A stretch of 23,437 bases of DNA, from contig DBXU01000152.1 of NCBI GenBank assembly GCA_002310075.1, positions 28,739 through 52,175 of the forward strand, written 5' to 3'. The stretch comes from Bacteroidales bacterium UBA1204 (lineage in GTDB: Bacteria; Bacteroidota; Bacteroidia; Bacteroidales; F082). Both the position numbers and the translations under genes were made by a program. Of this stretch, positions 15,642-23,437 are shown piece after piece. Each line of letters starts with the position of its first letter. The first letter of the stretch is position 1. The notes beneath the pieces are model-generated. The model worked only from the letters and a program-made list of their open reading frames with translations, had not been told where the DNA came from and made no database searches.

Positions 15642-16262
15642 ATGAAAACTAAAAACATCATCGTCTGTGTGCTTTTATCACTTGCAGCACAGGTAGTTAC
15701 CGCACAAAACAGCGCCGAAACACTCGTCCGAGGCTTGGTCGGTCAACTGAAAAAACACAACAATGTGGAAATGGCCTACCACTACCAAATCAATGCCGAA
15801 GGAGCCACCTCCGAAGCTCAACCTGGAAAAGCATGGCTACAAGGCGAAGCCTATAAGGTGGAGATGGTGGAACAACAAGTAATCTCAGATGGCAAAACCA
15901 TCTGGTCCTATCTTGTTGATGACGAAGAAGTCATGGTCAGCGATGCCACAGAAGGCACCGACAACACCCCCCTTAAACTTCTTACCTCGTTAGACGAAAA
16001 CTTTGTCGCCACCTTGGCTGGCGTCGATTCGAAAGGCATCACGACCATCGAACTTGCCAATCCCAAAGGACAATACCGCCGCGTGACACTGAAAGCCAAT
16101 GCCAATAAAATGGAAATCAAAAGCATGGATATATATATGGAAGATGGCACCAAACTGATCATCACCGTTGACGAAATGAAATATGACCAGAAATTGGGCG
16201 ACAAATTCTTCACTTTCGACGAGAAAGCCCATCCCAATGTTGACGTCATCGATATGCGATAA
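15642..16262 (+). CDS. LolA-like outer-membrane lipoprotein carrier
   Basis: This 206-residue protein has a signal peptide (MKTKNIIVCVLLSLAAQVVT, cleavage near AQN). The mature part alternates beta strands typical of the LolA/LolB fold: GKAWLQGEAYKVEMVEQQVI, then SDGKTIWSYLVDDEEVMVSD, with the usual DGKTxW motif. Periplasmic LolA ferries lipoproteins from LolCDE to the outer membrane. Bacteroidetes encode several LolA-like proteins, so the exact role of this copy is uncertain. It begins three bases after ftsK, an arrangement common in this phylum, so the two are probably cotranscribed. A 54-base gap precedes the exbB-like gene. Confidence 0.87.
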   Translation: MKTKNIIVCVLLSLAAQVVTAQNSAETLVRGLVGQLKKHNNVEMAYHYQINAEGATSEAQPGKAWLQGEAYKVEMVEQQVISDGKTIWSYLVDDEEVMVSDATEGTDNTPLKLLTSLDENFVATLAGVDSKGITTIELANPKGQYRRVTLKANANKMEIKSMDIYMEDGTKLIITVDEMKYDQKLGDKFFTFDEKAHPNVDVIDMR

Positions 16263-16316
16263 TGCAATAAACCCACCCATTTTCAGTTAATCAAACAAAC
16301 AACAAACAAACACAAT

Positions 16317-17015
16317 ATGAATCTCCTACAAATCCAAGAGGCTGTCAACGATTTAAGTGCAGCCACAGCAGAAACTGCAACCCAACCTACGGAAATCAAG
16401 CTCTCCATCCTCGACCTAGCCACCAAAGGCGGCTGGATCATGATTCTATTGGCCATATTATCGATTATTGCCGTCTACATTTTTATTGAGCGATACATCG
16501 CTATCTCACGTGCCACCAAATACGACGCCAGTTTTATGGATCGCATCCGAGAATATATGAAAGACGGAAAGTTGGATTCAGCCAAAGCCTTATGTCGTGG
16601 CAACTCCACCCCTATCTCACGCATGATCGAGAAAGGCCTTTCTCGTATTGGAAGACCTTTGGGAGACATCAATTCTGCTATTGAAAACGTAGGAAACCTT
16701 GAAGTGGCGCAACTGGAACGTGGCGTTAATATCCTTGCCATGATTGCCAGCGCCGCACCTATGATTGGTTTCTTGGGCACTGTCACCGGCATGATTCGCG
16801 CTTTTTATAACATGTCGATGGCAGGCAATAATATCGATATCGAGTTGCTTTCTTCGGGTATCTATGAAGCCATGGTGACCACTGTCGGTGGTCTGATCGT
16901 CGGCATCATTGCTTACATCTTCCACGCCATCATCTCGACGAAGATCCAAAAAGTCGTCAACCTGCTTGAAGGCAAGGCAACCGAATTCATGGATGTGCTG
17001 AACGAACCCGCTTAA
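16317..17015 (+). CDS. MotA/TolQ/ExbB proton channel family protein
   Basis: This 232-residue inner-membrane protein has three hydrophobic regions: ~38-60 (GGWIMILLAILSIIAVYIFI), ~139-165 (ILAMIASAAPMIGFLGTVTG) and ~178-205 (YEAMVTTVGGLIVGIIAYIF). The AAPMIGFLGTVTGMI block and VTTVGGLIVGI block are the family hallmarks and line the proton path. It forms a pentamer around an ExbD/TolR dimer and uses the proton motive force to energise a TonB- or TolA-type partner. The next two genes encode exactly those partners, 11 bases apart for exbD. Whether the set serves nutrient uptake (ExbB) or envelope constriction (TolQ) cannot be decided from sequence. Confidence 0.94.
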   Translation: MNLLQIQEAVNDLSAATAETATQPTEIKLSILDLATKGGWIMILLAILSIIAVYIFIERYIAISRATKYDASFMDRIREYMKDGKLDSAKALCRGNSTPISRMIEKGLSRIGRPLGDINSAIENVGNLEVAQLERGVNILAMIASAAPMIGFLGTVTGMIRAFYNMSMAGNNIDIELLSSGIYEAMVTTVGGLIVGIIAYIFHAIISTKIQKVVNLLEGKATEFMDVLNEPA

Positions 17016-17026
17016 AACCAAGCAAT

Positions 17027-17440
17027 ATGGCAATCAGATCAAGAAATAAGGTCGAGCCCACTTTCAACTCCTCTTCCATGTCGGACTTGGTGTTTTTGCT
17101 GCTGATTTTTTTCATGCTTACTTCGACCTTGGTCGCCCCCAATGCCATCAAGCTCATGCTGCCCTCAAGCAGCAGTAAGACCATGGCCAAACAGACCGTT
17201 ACCGTCTACATCAACGAAAAATTCCAATATTTCATTGACGAAGATCAGATAGAAGAATCACAACTCACAGACCTCATCAATGCCAAAATCGGCAACGACA
17301 CGCAAGCCACTGTGGTGCTCCGTTCCGACAAGACCGTACCCGTTCAATACGTTGTGAATGTAATTGATGCAGTCAACGAGATCAACAACGCCACAGGCAA
17401 CAACCATAAAGTCATCCTCGCCACCTCGCAAAAGAAATAG
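17027..17440 (+). CDS. ExbD/TolR family biopolymer transport protein
   Basis: This 137-residue protein has a short cytoplasmic N-terminus, one membrane span (SDLVFLLLIFFMLTSTLVAP) and a periplasmic domain of ~100 residues. D20, at the start of the span, matches the essential proton-carrying aspartate of ExbD and TolR. The periplasmic part (QTVTVYINEKFQYFIDEDQI, ATVVLRSDKTVPVQYVVNVI) matches the family fold. It should form a dimer inside the ExbB-type pentamer encoded just upstream. Its TAG stop overlaps the AGGAGGG ribosome binding site of the tonB-like gene, which implies translational coupling. Confidence 0.94.
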   Translation: MAIRSRNKVEPTFNSSSMSDLVFLLLIFFMLTSTLVAPNAIKLMLPSSSSKTMAKQTVTVYINEKFQYFIDEDQIEESQLTDLINAKIGNDTQATVVLRSDKTVPVQYVVNVIDAVNEINNATGNNHKVILATSQKK

Positions 17441-17445
17441 GAGGG
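17439..17445 (+). promoter_or_regulatory. Near-perfect Shine-Dalgarno site for the tonB-like gene
   Basis: AGGAGGG overlaps the exbD stop codon and lies seven bases upstream of the ATG at 17452. Such strong sites are rare in Bacteroidetes. It decides in favour of 17452 over the TTG at 17446. Confidence 0.7.
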
Positions 17446-17451
17446 TTGAAT

Positions 17452-18210
17452 ATGAGCAACAACGAAAAGAAAGACAAAGGCATCGCCATAGCAGGCACTA
17501 TCATCGTGCATGCATTGGCAGTGCTTGTACTATTTCTGATGGCATTCAAGACGCCTTTGCCATTGCCAGGCGAAGAAGGCGTTGAAGTCGACTTGGGTAT
17601 GATGGACCAAGGCATGGGCAACCTTCAGCCTGAGACACCTGCCATCCCCATGACAGCACAGCCCGAGCAACAACAGAGTAAAAATGAAGAAGACATCGTC
17701 ACCCAAAACGATGAAGAAGCTCCTGCCATTGAGAAGCCTAAAACCACCAAAACCAAACAAGAACAACCTGCCGAACAGCCCAAGCCTACCGTTAACAAAA
17801 AAGCCTTGTTCAAAGGCAGCAACAACCCACAAGCAGGTGGCTCGGAAGGCGTTACCGGCCAGCCTGGTGACCAAGGCAATCCGAATGGCTTGGCGGGCAT
17901 CAAGCAATATGACGGACAAGGAGGCAAAGGCAATGGCACTGGATACGACCTAGGAGGCCGTGGCGCCAAGAGCCTACATCGCCCTAGCGACGACTTTTCC
18001 GAAGAAGGCATTGTGGTAGTGGATATTTGGGTCAACCGAACTGGCCAAGTAACCAGAGCGGAAGTGGCCAGAAAAGGCACCACTCTGATCAATAATGATA
18101 TGCGTCAAAAAGCCATTCAAGCAGCTCTGCGCTCTACTTTCGCTTCCGATCCCAACGCCCCTGAGGAACAACACGGCACCATTACATATACTTTTGTCAT
18201 CAACAAATAA
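17452..18210 (+). CDS. TonB/TolA-like energy transducer
   Basis: This 252-residue protein starts at the ATG at 17452. It has a single N-terminal membrane span (IIVHALAVLVLFLMAFKTP, residues ~17-37) with the histidine common in TonB spans. A long Pro/Gln/Glu/Lys-rich periplasmic linker follows, then a glycine-rich stretch (GGSEGVTGQPGDQGNPNG and further). The C-terminal ~70 residues (EEGIVVVDIWVNRTGQVTRA, ITYTFVIN) match the TonB/TolA C-terminal fold. With the ExbB- and ExbD-type proteins upstream it should form one energised complex reaching the outer membrane. The glycine-rich linker is unusual for classic TonB, and a TolA-like role is possible. Confidence 0.9.
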   Translation: MSNNEKKDKGIAIAGTIIVHALAVLVLFLMAFKTPLPLPGEEGVEVDLGMMDQGMGNLQPETPAIPMTAQPEQQQSKNEEDIVTQNDEEAPAIEKPKTTKTKQEQPAEQPKPTVNKKALFKGSNNPQAGGSEGVTGQPGDQGNPNGLAGIKQYDGQGGKGNGTGYDLGGRGAKSLHRPSDDFSEEGIVVVDIWVNRTGQVTRAEVARKGTTLINNDMRQKAIQAALRSTFASDPNAPEEQHGTITYTFVINK

Positions 18211-18212
18211 CT

Positions 18213-19499
18213 ATGACCTACCAAGAGACTCTCGATTGGATGTTCAACAAGCTCCCGATGTACCAACGCATCGGTGCTGCCGCCTACAAGGCTGATCTCA
18301 ATAACACCATACAACTTCTTCAAATGCTCGGCAACCCACACCAGAACTTCAAATCGGTGCATGTAGCCGGCACCAATGGCAAAGGCTCCACCTCCCATAT
18401 GCTAGCCTCCGTGTTTCAGGAAGCTGGATATAAGACAGGGCTCTACACTTCGCCCCACTTACGCGACTTTCGCGAACGCATCCGCATCAACGGCGAGATG
18501 ATCCCTGAAGATAATGTCGTGACATTCATTGACTCATACAAAGAACAGTTTGAGTCCATGGAGCTCTCCTTTTTTGAAATGACCGTTGGCATGGCATTCG
18601 ATTACTTTTCCAAAGAACAAGTCGACATAGCCATCGTTGAGGTGGGCATGGGAGGCAGGCTTGACTCCACCAACCTCATCACCCCTGAAGTAAGCATTAT
18701 CACCAACATTGATTTCGACCACATGAAGTTTTTGGGCGACACCCGTGCTAAAATCGCTTATGAGAAAGCGGGTATCATCAAACCCAACATCCCCGTAGTC
18801 ATTGGAGAAACACATCCAGAAACCCAACAAGTCTTCATCGATAAGGCAACAGAAACCCACAGCCCTATCTATTTCGCTGACCAAATCTTTGATTGTGACA
18901 AGATTCATATCGAATCCGACACTGAACAGCTTTTCGATGTTTGGAAAAACAACGAATTGTATATGGAAGCCCTCGAAATTCCATTAATGGGCAATTACCA
19001 GCAGAAAAACCTTACCACAGTGATGTGTGCAATCGATTTGTTGCGTGATAAATTTAATCTTTCTGAAGAAAACATCCGCGATGGCATTGGAAGAGTGATT
19101 CGCAATACCCACTTGATGGGTCGCTGGCAAATCCTCAACAAAGACCCTCTGGTCATTGCCGACACAGGGCACAATGTTGCTGGCATTACAGAAATAGTGC
19201 GCCAACTTGCCGAAATGAATTATGAGAAACTCCATTTCGTACTTGGAATGGTCAACGACAAGGACATCGACAGCGTGCTACAGATCCTTCCCCACGGCGC
19301 CGAATATTATTTTTGCAAAGCAGACATTCCAAGAGGATTAGACGCCCATATCCTAGCCGAAAAAGCATTTGAAATGGGCCTTAGAGGGGAAGTTTTCGAA
19401 TCAGTCAGCCACGCCTATCGTTCCGCCGTCAACAATGCCCATTTCGACGACATCGTTTTCATAGGAGGCAGCAATTTCACCGTGGCCGAAGTCGTCTGA
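18213..19499 (+). CDS. folC: Bifunctional folylpolyglutamate/dihydrofolate synthase FolC
   Basis: This 428-residue Mur-ligase-family enzyme adds glutamate to dihydropteroate and to reduced folates. The P-loop VAGTNGKGST is at residues 51-60. The family block YTSPHLRDFRERIRING follows, then the Mg/ATP block VEVGMGGRLDSTN and ITNIDFDHMKFLGDT. The C-terminal ligase domain starts near RWQILNKDPLVIADTGHNVAG, which carries the usual D-x-GHN motif. The start ATG lies two bases after the tonB-like gene's stop, so it is cotranscribed with the transport genes without a functional link that can be seen. No terminator with a T-run was found after it. Confidence 0.96.
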   Translation: MTYQETLDWMFNKLPMYQRIGAAAYKADLNNTIQLLQMLGNPHQNFKSVHVAGTNGKGSTSHMLASVFQEAGYKTGLYTSPHLRDFRERIRINGEMIPEDNVVTFIDSYKEQFESMELSFFEMTVGMAFDYFSKEQVDIAIVEVGMGGRLDSTNLITPEVSIITNIDFDHMKFLGDTRAKIAYEKAGIIKPNIPVVIGETHPETQQVFIDKATETHSPIYFADQIFDCDKIHIESDTEQLFDVWKNNELYMEALEIPLMGNYQQKNLTTVMCAIDLLRDKFNLSEENIRDGIGRVIRNTHLMGRWQILNKDPLVIADTGHNVAGITEIVRQLAEMNYEKLHFVLGMVNDKDIDSVLQILPHGAEYYFCKADIPRGLDAHILAEKAFEMGLRGEVFESVSHAYRSAVNNAHFDDIVFIGGSNFTVAEVV

Positions 19500-19543
19500 G
19501 TCCTATTTCCACCGACTTTGCTTTATCATTATGAAAAATAATC

Positions 19544-19570
19544 ATCGTTGTTGCTCGATACAACAACGAT
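19544..19570. repeat. Inverted repeat in the tamL promoter region
   Basis: ATCGTTGTTG (19544-19553) and CAACAACGAT (19561-19570) are perfect 10-base inverted arms around CTCGATA. The repeat ends seven bases before the -7 motif at 19577, covering the place of the -33 element. It has no T-run directly after it, so it fits an operator better than a folC terminator, though a weak terminator role is not excluded. Confidence 0.6.
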
Positions 19571-19576
19571 AATTGT

Positions 19577-19584
19577 TACTTTTG
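19577..19584 (+). promoter_or_regulatory. -7 element of tamL promoter
   Basis: TACTTTTG matches TAnnTTTG. Transcription would start near 19591, which rules out the TTG at 19573 as start codon and supports the GTG at 19603. Confidence 0.6.
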
Positions 19585-19602
19585 CAGGAAATATTCAACA
19601 AA

Positions 19603-21927
19603 GTGAAGGGCAAGAGACTTTATCATATAGTTTTTATTGGTATTTTGACAATTCTTCTGTCCTCATGCAACGTGAGTCGATTTGTCCCACAAGGAAAGTA
19701 TTTGGTTACAAAGAACACTGTAATCATAGAAAAAAAAGGCACCAACATCAACAAATCGACACTGGCATCTTATATTCATCAGAAGCCATACAAGGATTTC
19801 CTTCAAACCAACATTCCAACTTGGATTTATTTCAAATCAGAAAGAAGTCCTAAAAATGTAATCTGGAGATGGCTTAATGAGAATTTCGGGAAGGCCCCTG
19901 TTTATTACGAGCAGTCAGAAGCCTTAAACTCGGCTAAACAGATGACCCTTTATCTCGACAATGTTGGATATCCATACTCAACAGTCACCAGCTCGGTCAA
20001 AACCAAAAGGAAAAAGGCCACAGTAACCTATCACGTAATGCCATCCACACCATACCGAATCAACCATATCAAGTATGAAATTGGCGATTCACTCATTGAA
20101 CGTTACATCATGAGAAATCCTGATTTGCTATTGGCAAAGGAAGGTGACATCTTCAATACCTTTACGCTCAATGATGAACGAGACAGAATCACCGACTGGC
20201 TTAAAAACTTAGGGTATTACTATTTCCATCACGACCTCATTCATTACGAAGTGGATAGCAATTTCATGGATCACAAGATGGATGTGACCATGATTATTCC
20301 TTCCAAAAAGCCTTACACAAGACGCTACCTCATTAACAACATCAACGTTATACCCAACAAGCCCGTTTTCAATCGCAACGAAAAACCGATTGATTCAGCG
20401 CTCCTTACCTATGATATCAAATTCGGGAAAAGAAAGCTTCCCAATACATTACACTATTACTATTATGACAGATTCAAGGTGACTCCCCAAACCATTTCAC
20501 AATCTATTCAACTCATAGAGGGAGCGCCTTATCGTCAACGAAATGTGTCGCTGACCTACCGCAACCTAAGCAACTTCGCCATTTTCAGCAACGTCAATAT
20601 TGATTTCGACACCATTCCGTCTCATACTGATTCCATCGGAAAACTCGATTGCACTATCAGCATGACCCAAAACAACCTTCATTCTATTACCGTACAAGCT
20701 GAAGGCACCAATTCGGGTGGCGATTTGGGTATCAAAGGAAGCGTCTCCTACACAAACAAGAATATTTTTAACGGTGCAGAAGTATTCCAGTTGAGTCTTC
20801 GTTCAGGATTGGAAGCGCAGACCGTAATGAGTCTTAACGACACGCAAACCGAAAGTGTCTTTAACACCACTGAACTGGGTGTTACAGCCAGCATCAGGTT
20901 CCCCAAATTCCTTAGCCCTTTTCCCGTTAATAGTTATTCGCGCGACTATCAACCCAGCACTACTATAGCATTAGGCCTTTATGGACAAAAACGCTATTAC
21001 TACACACGAGCAACAGCGTCCGCCTCATTAAGCTACGACTGGAAAAGCAGCTACCGCTTCGGGCAGACTCTTTCACCCATCTATTTGAACAGTGTAAGAC
21101 TTACTGATATCAATCCATCATTCCAAGCTCTGCTTGACCAAGAAGTCAACCAGCGGAAAAAGGACCAGTATACTAATCATCTGATTCTCGGTTCTCGCTA
21201 CGCCTTCACCCTTAACACACAGAACATTCGTAGAACTGGTAGTTTCTTATATCTCAGGGGTGAAATCGAGACCAGTGGCAATCTGATTTCATTGTTCAAC
21301 AACACCAAACTCATCACGGAGGAGAACGGTCATCACAATTTATTTGGAATCCGCTATGCCCAATATGTAAGGTCAAGTCTTGATTTCCGCCAGCATATTG
21401 ATCTTGGGCACAATTCATGGCTGGTCATGCGACAATTCGTTGGTCTTGGCATACCTTATGGCAATTCTATTGACCTTCCTTTTGAACGCAGCTTCTACGC
21501 TGGAGGTTCCAATGGCCTTCGTGGATGGATTTATCGTGGTGTTGGTCCAGGTGCTTATAAGCCATCTTCGCAAAACTTGGAGCGAATTGGAGATATGCAA
21601 TTGGAATTCAACGCTGAATACCGTTTCCCATTATACAACATCATTAATGGAGCCTTATTCTTTGATGCAGGCAATGTATGGACATACAGCCCCAACCCTT
21701 CATTGCCTGATGGAGAGTTCAAATTCGACCAATTCTACAAACAAATTGCCATGGATGCTGGCATTGGCTTCCGCATCGACATCTCTTTCCTCATTTTGCG
21801 TCTCGATTTCGCCTATGCCATGCGCAATCCCTATCAAGATGAGAACGGTAGCTATTGGACCTTCCATCAACCCAAGTCATATTTCCAAAATATCAGGGCC
21901 AACATGGGAATCGGATATCCTTTCTGA
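19603..21927 (+). CDS. tamL: BamA/TamA-family outer-membrane lipoprotein TamL
   Basis: This is a 774-residue protein if started at the GTG at 19603 (MKGKRLYHIV, then FIGILTILLSSC). The lipobox LSSC puts the lipidated cysteine at C22. An N-terminal periplasmic part with POTRA-like repeats covers residues ~25-380 (for example VGYPYSTVTSSVKTKRKKAT and KPYTRRYLINNINVIPN). The C-terminal ~400 residues form the Omp85 beta barrel, with the family motif RSFYAGGSNGLRGW around residue 630 and a C-terminal strand ending IGYPF. A lipidated BamA/TamA homologue is the definition of TamL in Bacteroidetes, where it helps insert outer-membrane proteins with TamB. No tamB is next to it in this window. The GTG start is chosen from the promoter position and the signal length. 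Confidence 0.88.
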   Translation: MKGKRLYHIVFIGILTILLSSCNVSRFVPQGKYLVTKNTVIIEKKGTNINKSTLASYIHQKPYKDFLQTNIPTWIYFKSERSPKNVIWRWLNENFGKAPVYYEQSEALNSAKQMTLYLDNVGYPYSTVTSSVKTKRKKATVTYHVMPSTPYRINHIKYEIGDSLIERYIMRNPDLLLAKEGDIFNTFTLNDERDRITDWLKNLGYYYFHHDLIHYEVDSNFMDHKMDVTMIIPSKKPYTRRYLINNINVIPNKPVFNRNEKPIDSALLTYDIKFGKRKLPNTLHYYYYDRFKVTPQTISQSIQLIEGAPYRQRNVSLTYRNLSNFAIFSNVNIDFDTIPSHTDSIGKLDCTISMTQNNLHSITVQAEGTNSGGDLGIKGSVSYTNKNIFNGAEVFQLSLRSGLEAQTVMSLNDTQTESVFNTTELGVTASIRFPKFLSPFPVNSYSRDYQPSTTIALGLYGQKRYYYTRATASASLSYDWKSSYRFGQTLSPIYLNSVRLTDINPSFQALLDQEVNQRKKDQYTNHLILGSRYAFTLNTQNIRRTGSFLYLRGEIETSGNLISLFNNTKLITEENGHHNLFGIRYAQYVRSSLDFRQHIDLGHNSWLVMRQFVGLGIPYGNSIDLPFERSFYAGGSNGLRGWIYRGVGPGAYKPSSQNLERIGDMQLEFNAEYRFPLYNIINGALFFDAGNVWTYSPNPSLPDGEFKFDQFYKQIAMDAGIGFRIDISFLILRLDFAYAMRNPYQDENGSYWTFHQPKSYFQNIRANMGIGYPF

Positions 21928-21933
21928 CACAAT

Positions 21934-23355
21934 ATGATGGACCGGAATGAATTACACCAAAAGCTATTATCATCATTCGGTTTCACGCCAACGAAAGGCC
22001 AAGACACCGTACTATATCACTTAGCTGCTTTTTTGCTTTCCGAAAAAGAAAACCCCGTCTATATACTCAGAGGATTTGCCGGTACTGGAAAGACTTCTCT
22101 AGTCAAGACATTAGTCAATACTCTACCCAATATTGGATTAAGTTTCGTACTGATGGCTCCAACAGGTCGCGCCGCCAAGGTATTAAGCAATTATTCAGGC
22201 CAATATGCAAGTACCATACACCGAAGAATCTACCAAACTCGATCCTTCCCCGATGGTAGTATCAGTATGACCCGATCTGAAAACCAAAACAAGAATACTG
22301 TTTTCATTGTTGATGAGGCATCGATGATTGGCGAGCAAAACGAGTTCGGAGGCAAGAGTCTGCTTGATGATCTGTTAGGATATATCTTTTCAGGAGAGCA
22401 TTGTCGTCTTTTACTCATCGGCGACACGGCACAGCTCCCTCCTGTTGGCAGTCTGCAAAGCCCTGCTTTAGATTGTGATTATCTGAAATCAGAATTTCCT
22501 ATTACTGCAGCCACCTATGAACTCACCGAGGTAAAGCGTCAAGCCTTAGAATCGGGCATCCTTTTCAATGCTACTCATATACGGCAATTAATCAACGAAA
22601 GGCGTGACGATTATCCTCTTTCTCTTTTCCAATTGAAAGGGTTTCATGACATATATAAGATTGAGCCTGAGACCTTTGAGGAGATGCTATTCAATTCATT
22701 TAGGGATAATGCCGACAATGAATCCGTCATCATTTGCAAATCTAACAAAAGAGCCAACCTATTCAACCAAGCAATAAGAAGCCGAATTCTGAACATCGAA
22801 GGAGAGATTGCCACTGGTGATAAAGTAATGGTAGTAAAAAACAACTACTTTTGGGCTGATAACAAAGATGGGACGGGATTCATTGCCAATGGTGACATGG
22901 CGGAGATTAGGAAAATAAAGCATTTTGAGGACTATTACAGTTTTCGTTTTGCCGATGTAGAACTAAGTTTAGTTGACTATCCAGGACAACCGAATATCGA
23001 AGCAAAAATATTACTTGACACATTAAACAGCAATAGTCCATCGATGACAGAATCGGAAAGTCAACGTTTGTTTACTGCAGTAGAAGAGGACTACATGGAC
23101 ATTCCAAACAAAAGGCAGCGTTACAAAGAAATGCGGAAGAATCCATGGTTTAACGCATTACAAATAAAATTCGCCTATGCGTTGACATGCCACAAAACTC
23201 AGGGAGGTCAATGGAACACCGTATTCGTTGATTCATCGATGAATCAAAAAGAAGCGTTGAAAATAGAGGATTTACGATGGATATATACAGCACTGACAAG
23301 AGCGCAGGAGCGAGTCTATTTCGTAAATTTCAAAGACGAATTTTTTATTGGTTAA
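21934..23355 (+). CDS. RecD-like ATP-dependent DNA helicase (superfamily 1)
   Basis: This 473-residue protein carries SF1B helicase motifs in order: Walker A GFAGTGKTS at residues 47-55, motif Ia MAPTGRAAKVL at ~74-84, Walker B VDEASMIG at 126-133, motif III GDTAQLPPVG at 163-172, the UvrD_C_2-like block LTCHKTQGGQWNTVFVD from ~417, and motif VI YTALTRAQERVYFVN near the end. It lacks the large N-terminal domain of RecD2 and there are no recB or recC genes nearby, so it is a stand-alone helicase of a type common in Bacteroidetes, probably in repair or recombination. Two adjacent ATG codons (21934, 21937) are equally possible starts. It begins six bases after tamL and converges on an rRNA operon. 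Confidence 0.93.
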   Translation: MMDRNELHQKLLSSFGFTPTKGQDTVLYHLAAFLLSEKENPVYILRGFAGTGKTSLVKTLVNTLPNIGLSFVLMAPTGRAAKVLSNYSGQYASTIHRRIYQTRSFPDGSISMTRSENQNKNTVFIVDEASMIGEQNEFGGKSLLDDLLGYIFSGEHCRLLLIGDTAQLPPVGSLQSPALDCDYLKSEFPITAATYELTEVKRQALESGILFNATHIRQLINERRDDYPLSLFQLKGFHDIYKIEPETFEEMLFNSFRDNADNESVIICKSNKRANLFNQAIRSRILNIEGEIATGDKVMVVKNNYFWADNKDGTGFIANGDMAEIRKIKHFEDYYSFRFADVELSLVDYPGQPNIEAKILLDTLNSNSPSMTESESQRLFTAVEEDYMDIPNKRQRYKEMRKNPWFNALQIKFAYALTCHKTQGGQWNTVFVDSSMNQKEALKIEDLRWIYTALTRAQERVYFVNFKDEFFIG

Positions 23356-23374
23356 TCAGCCGTATAAAAACAGC

Positions 23375-23404
23375 AAACCCCGTCGGCATCAGCCGACGGG
23401 GTTT
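23375..23404. terminator. Strong terminator between helicase gene and rRNA operon
   Basis: AAACCCCGTCGGC (23375-23387) pairs with GCCGACGGGGTTT (23392-23404) over 13 base pairs around ATCA. In the minus direction it is followed by a T-rich stretch (GCTGTTTTTAT), so it mainly ends the rRNA operon. In the plus direction there is only GTTTCC, but the stem may still help end helicase transcription. Confidence 0.85.
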
Positions 23405-23414
23405 CCGTTGTGGG

Positions 23415-23437
23415 AGGGCGACGAACTACTTTCCCAC
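23415..23437 (-). rRNA. rrf: 5S rRNA, 3' end only
   Basis: Read on the minus strand, the window end begins GTGGGAAAGTAGTTCGTCGC, which matches the conserved 3' part of bacterial 5S rRNA (GTGGGAGAGTAGGTCGCCGCC in Bacteroides-type 5S). The strong hairpin terminator follows directly. The rest of 5S, and presumably 23S and 16S, lies beyond the edge. The exact 3' end is uncertain by a few bases. Confidence 0.75.

Noticed and set aside
19548..19853. 101-codon plus-strand frame overlapping the start of tamL
   Set aside because: It is a different frame over the tamL signal and POTRA region and has no recognisable features.
1..23437. tRNA genes, CRISPR arrays, insertion sequences or integrases
   Set aside because: No tRNA-like cloverleaf, regular repeat-spacer array, transposase or integrase motif was seen on either strand.

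Overview
The window looks like a chromosomal segment from the order Bacteroidales (phylum Bacteroidota). I base this on three things. First, several promoters carry the Bacteroidetes -7 motif TAnnTTTG (4435, 4394 on the minus strand, 5008, 8121, 10625, 12982, 19577). Second, most genes lack a Shine-Dalgarno sequence. Third, the gene content is typical: a tricorn-like S41 protease, a PUR-alpha-like DUF3276 protein, parA-parB-DUF5683-dapB, an FtsK/LolA/ExbB/ExbD/TonB run and the outer-membrane protein TamL. Family and genus cannot be fixed from this sequence alone.

Layout. Positions 1-4369 on the minus strand form a three-gene operon: a DEDDh exonuclease, an FAH-family hydrolase and a large secreted tricorn-like protease that runs off the left edge. 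A divergent promoter pair separates it from a small DUF3276 gene on the plus strand (4500-4865), which ends at a clear terminator. Next comes the chromosome-partition and cell-wall cluster parA-parB-DUF5683-dapB (5038-7987), tightly packed on the plus strand. lepB (11373-12887) resumes this conserved neighbourhood, and a second plus-strand run follows: ftsK, a lolA-like gene, exbB, exbD, tonB-like and folC (13012-19499). tamL (19603-21927) has its own promoter and is followed by a RecD-like helicase gene (21934-23355). The last ~20 bases are the 3' end of a 5S rRNA on the minus strand, so an rRNA operon points into the window and converges on the helicase gene.

The accessory part lies between dapB and lepB (about 7988-11340). 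It holds a promoter followed by a ~300-base non-coding leader with strong and partly mutually exclusive helices, a 94-residue protein of unknown function, and a 602-residue predicted lipoprotein with five tandem ~73-residue repeats and a C-terminal SH3-like domain. It ends with a two-gene DUF4160/DUF2442 module whose first gene is broken by an in-frame stop and whose promoter carries a perfect 18-bp palindrome. These genes look more AT-rich than their neighbours and interrupt an otherwise conserved gene order, so they are the best candidates for something undescribed.

How the genes work together. The core genes serve chromosome segregation (ParA, ParB, FtsK), envelope biogenesis (DapB for diaminopimelate, LepB for signal-peptide removal, LolA for lipoproteins, ExbB/ExbD/TonB for energy to the outer membrane, TamL for outer-membrane protein assembly), folate metabolism (FolC) and DNA maintenance (exonuclease, helicase).
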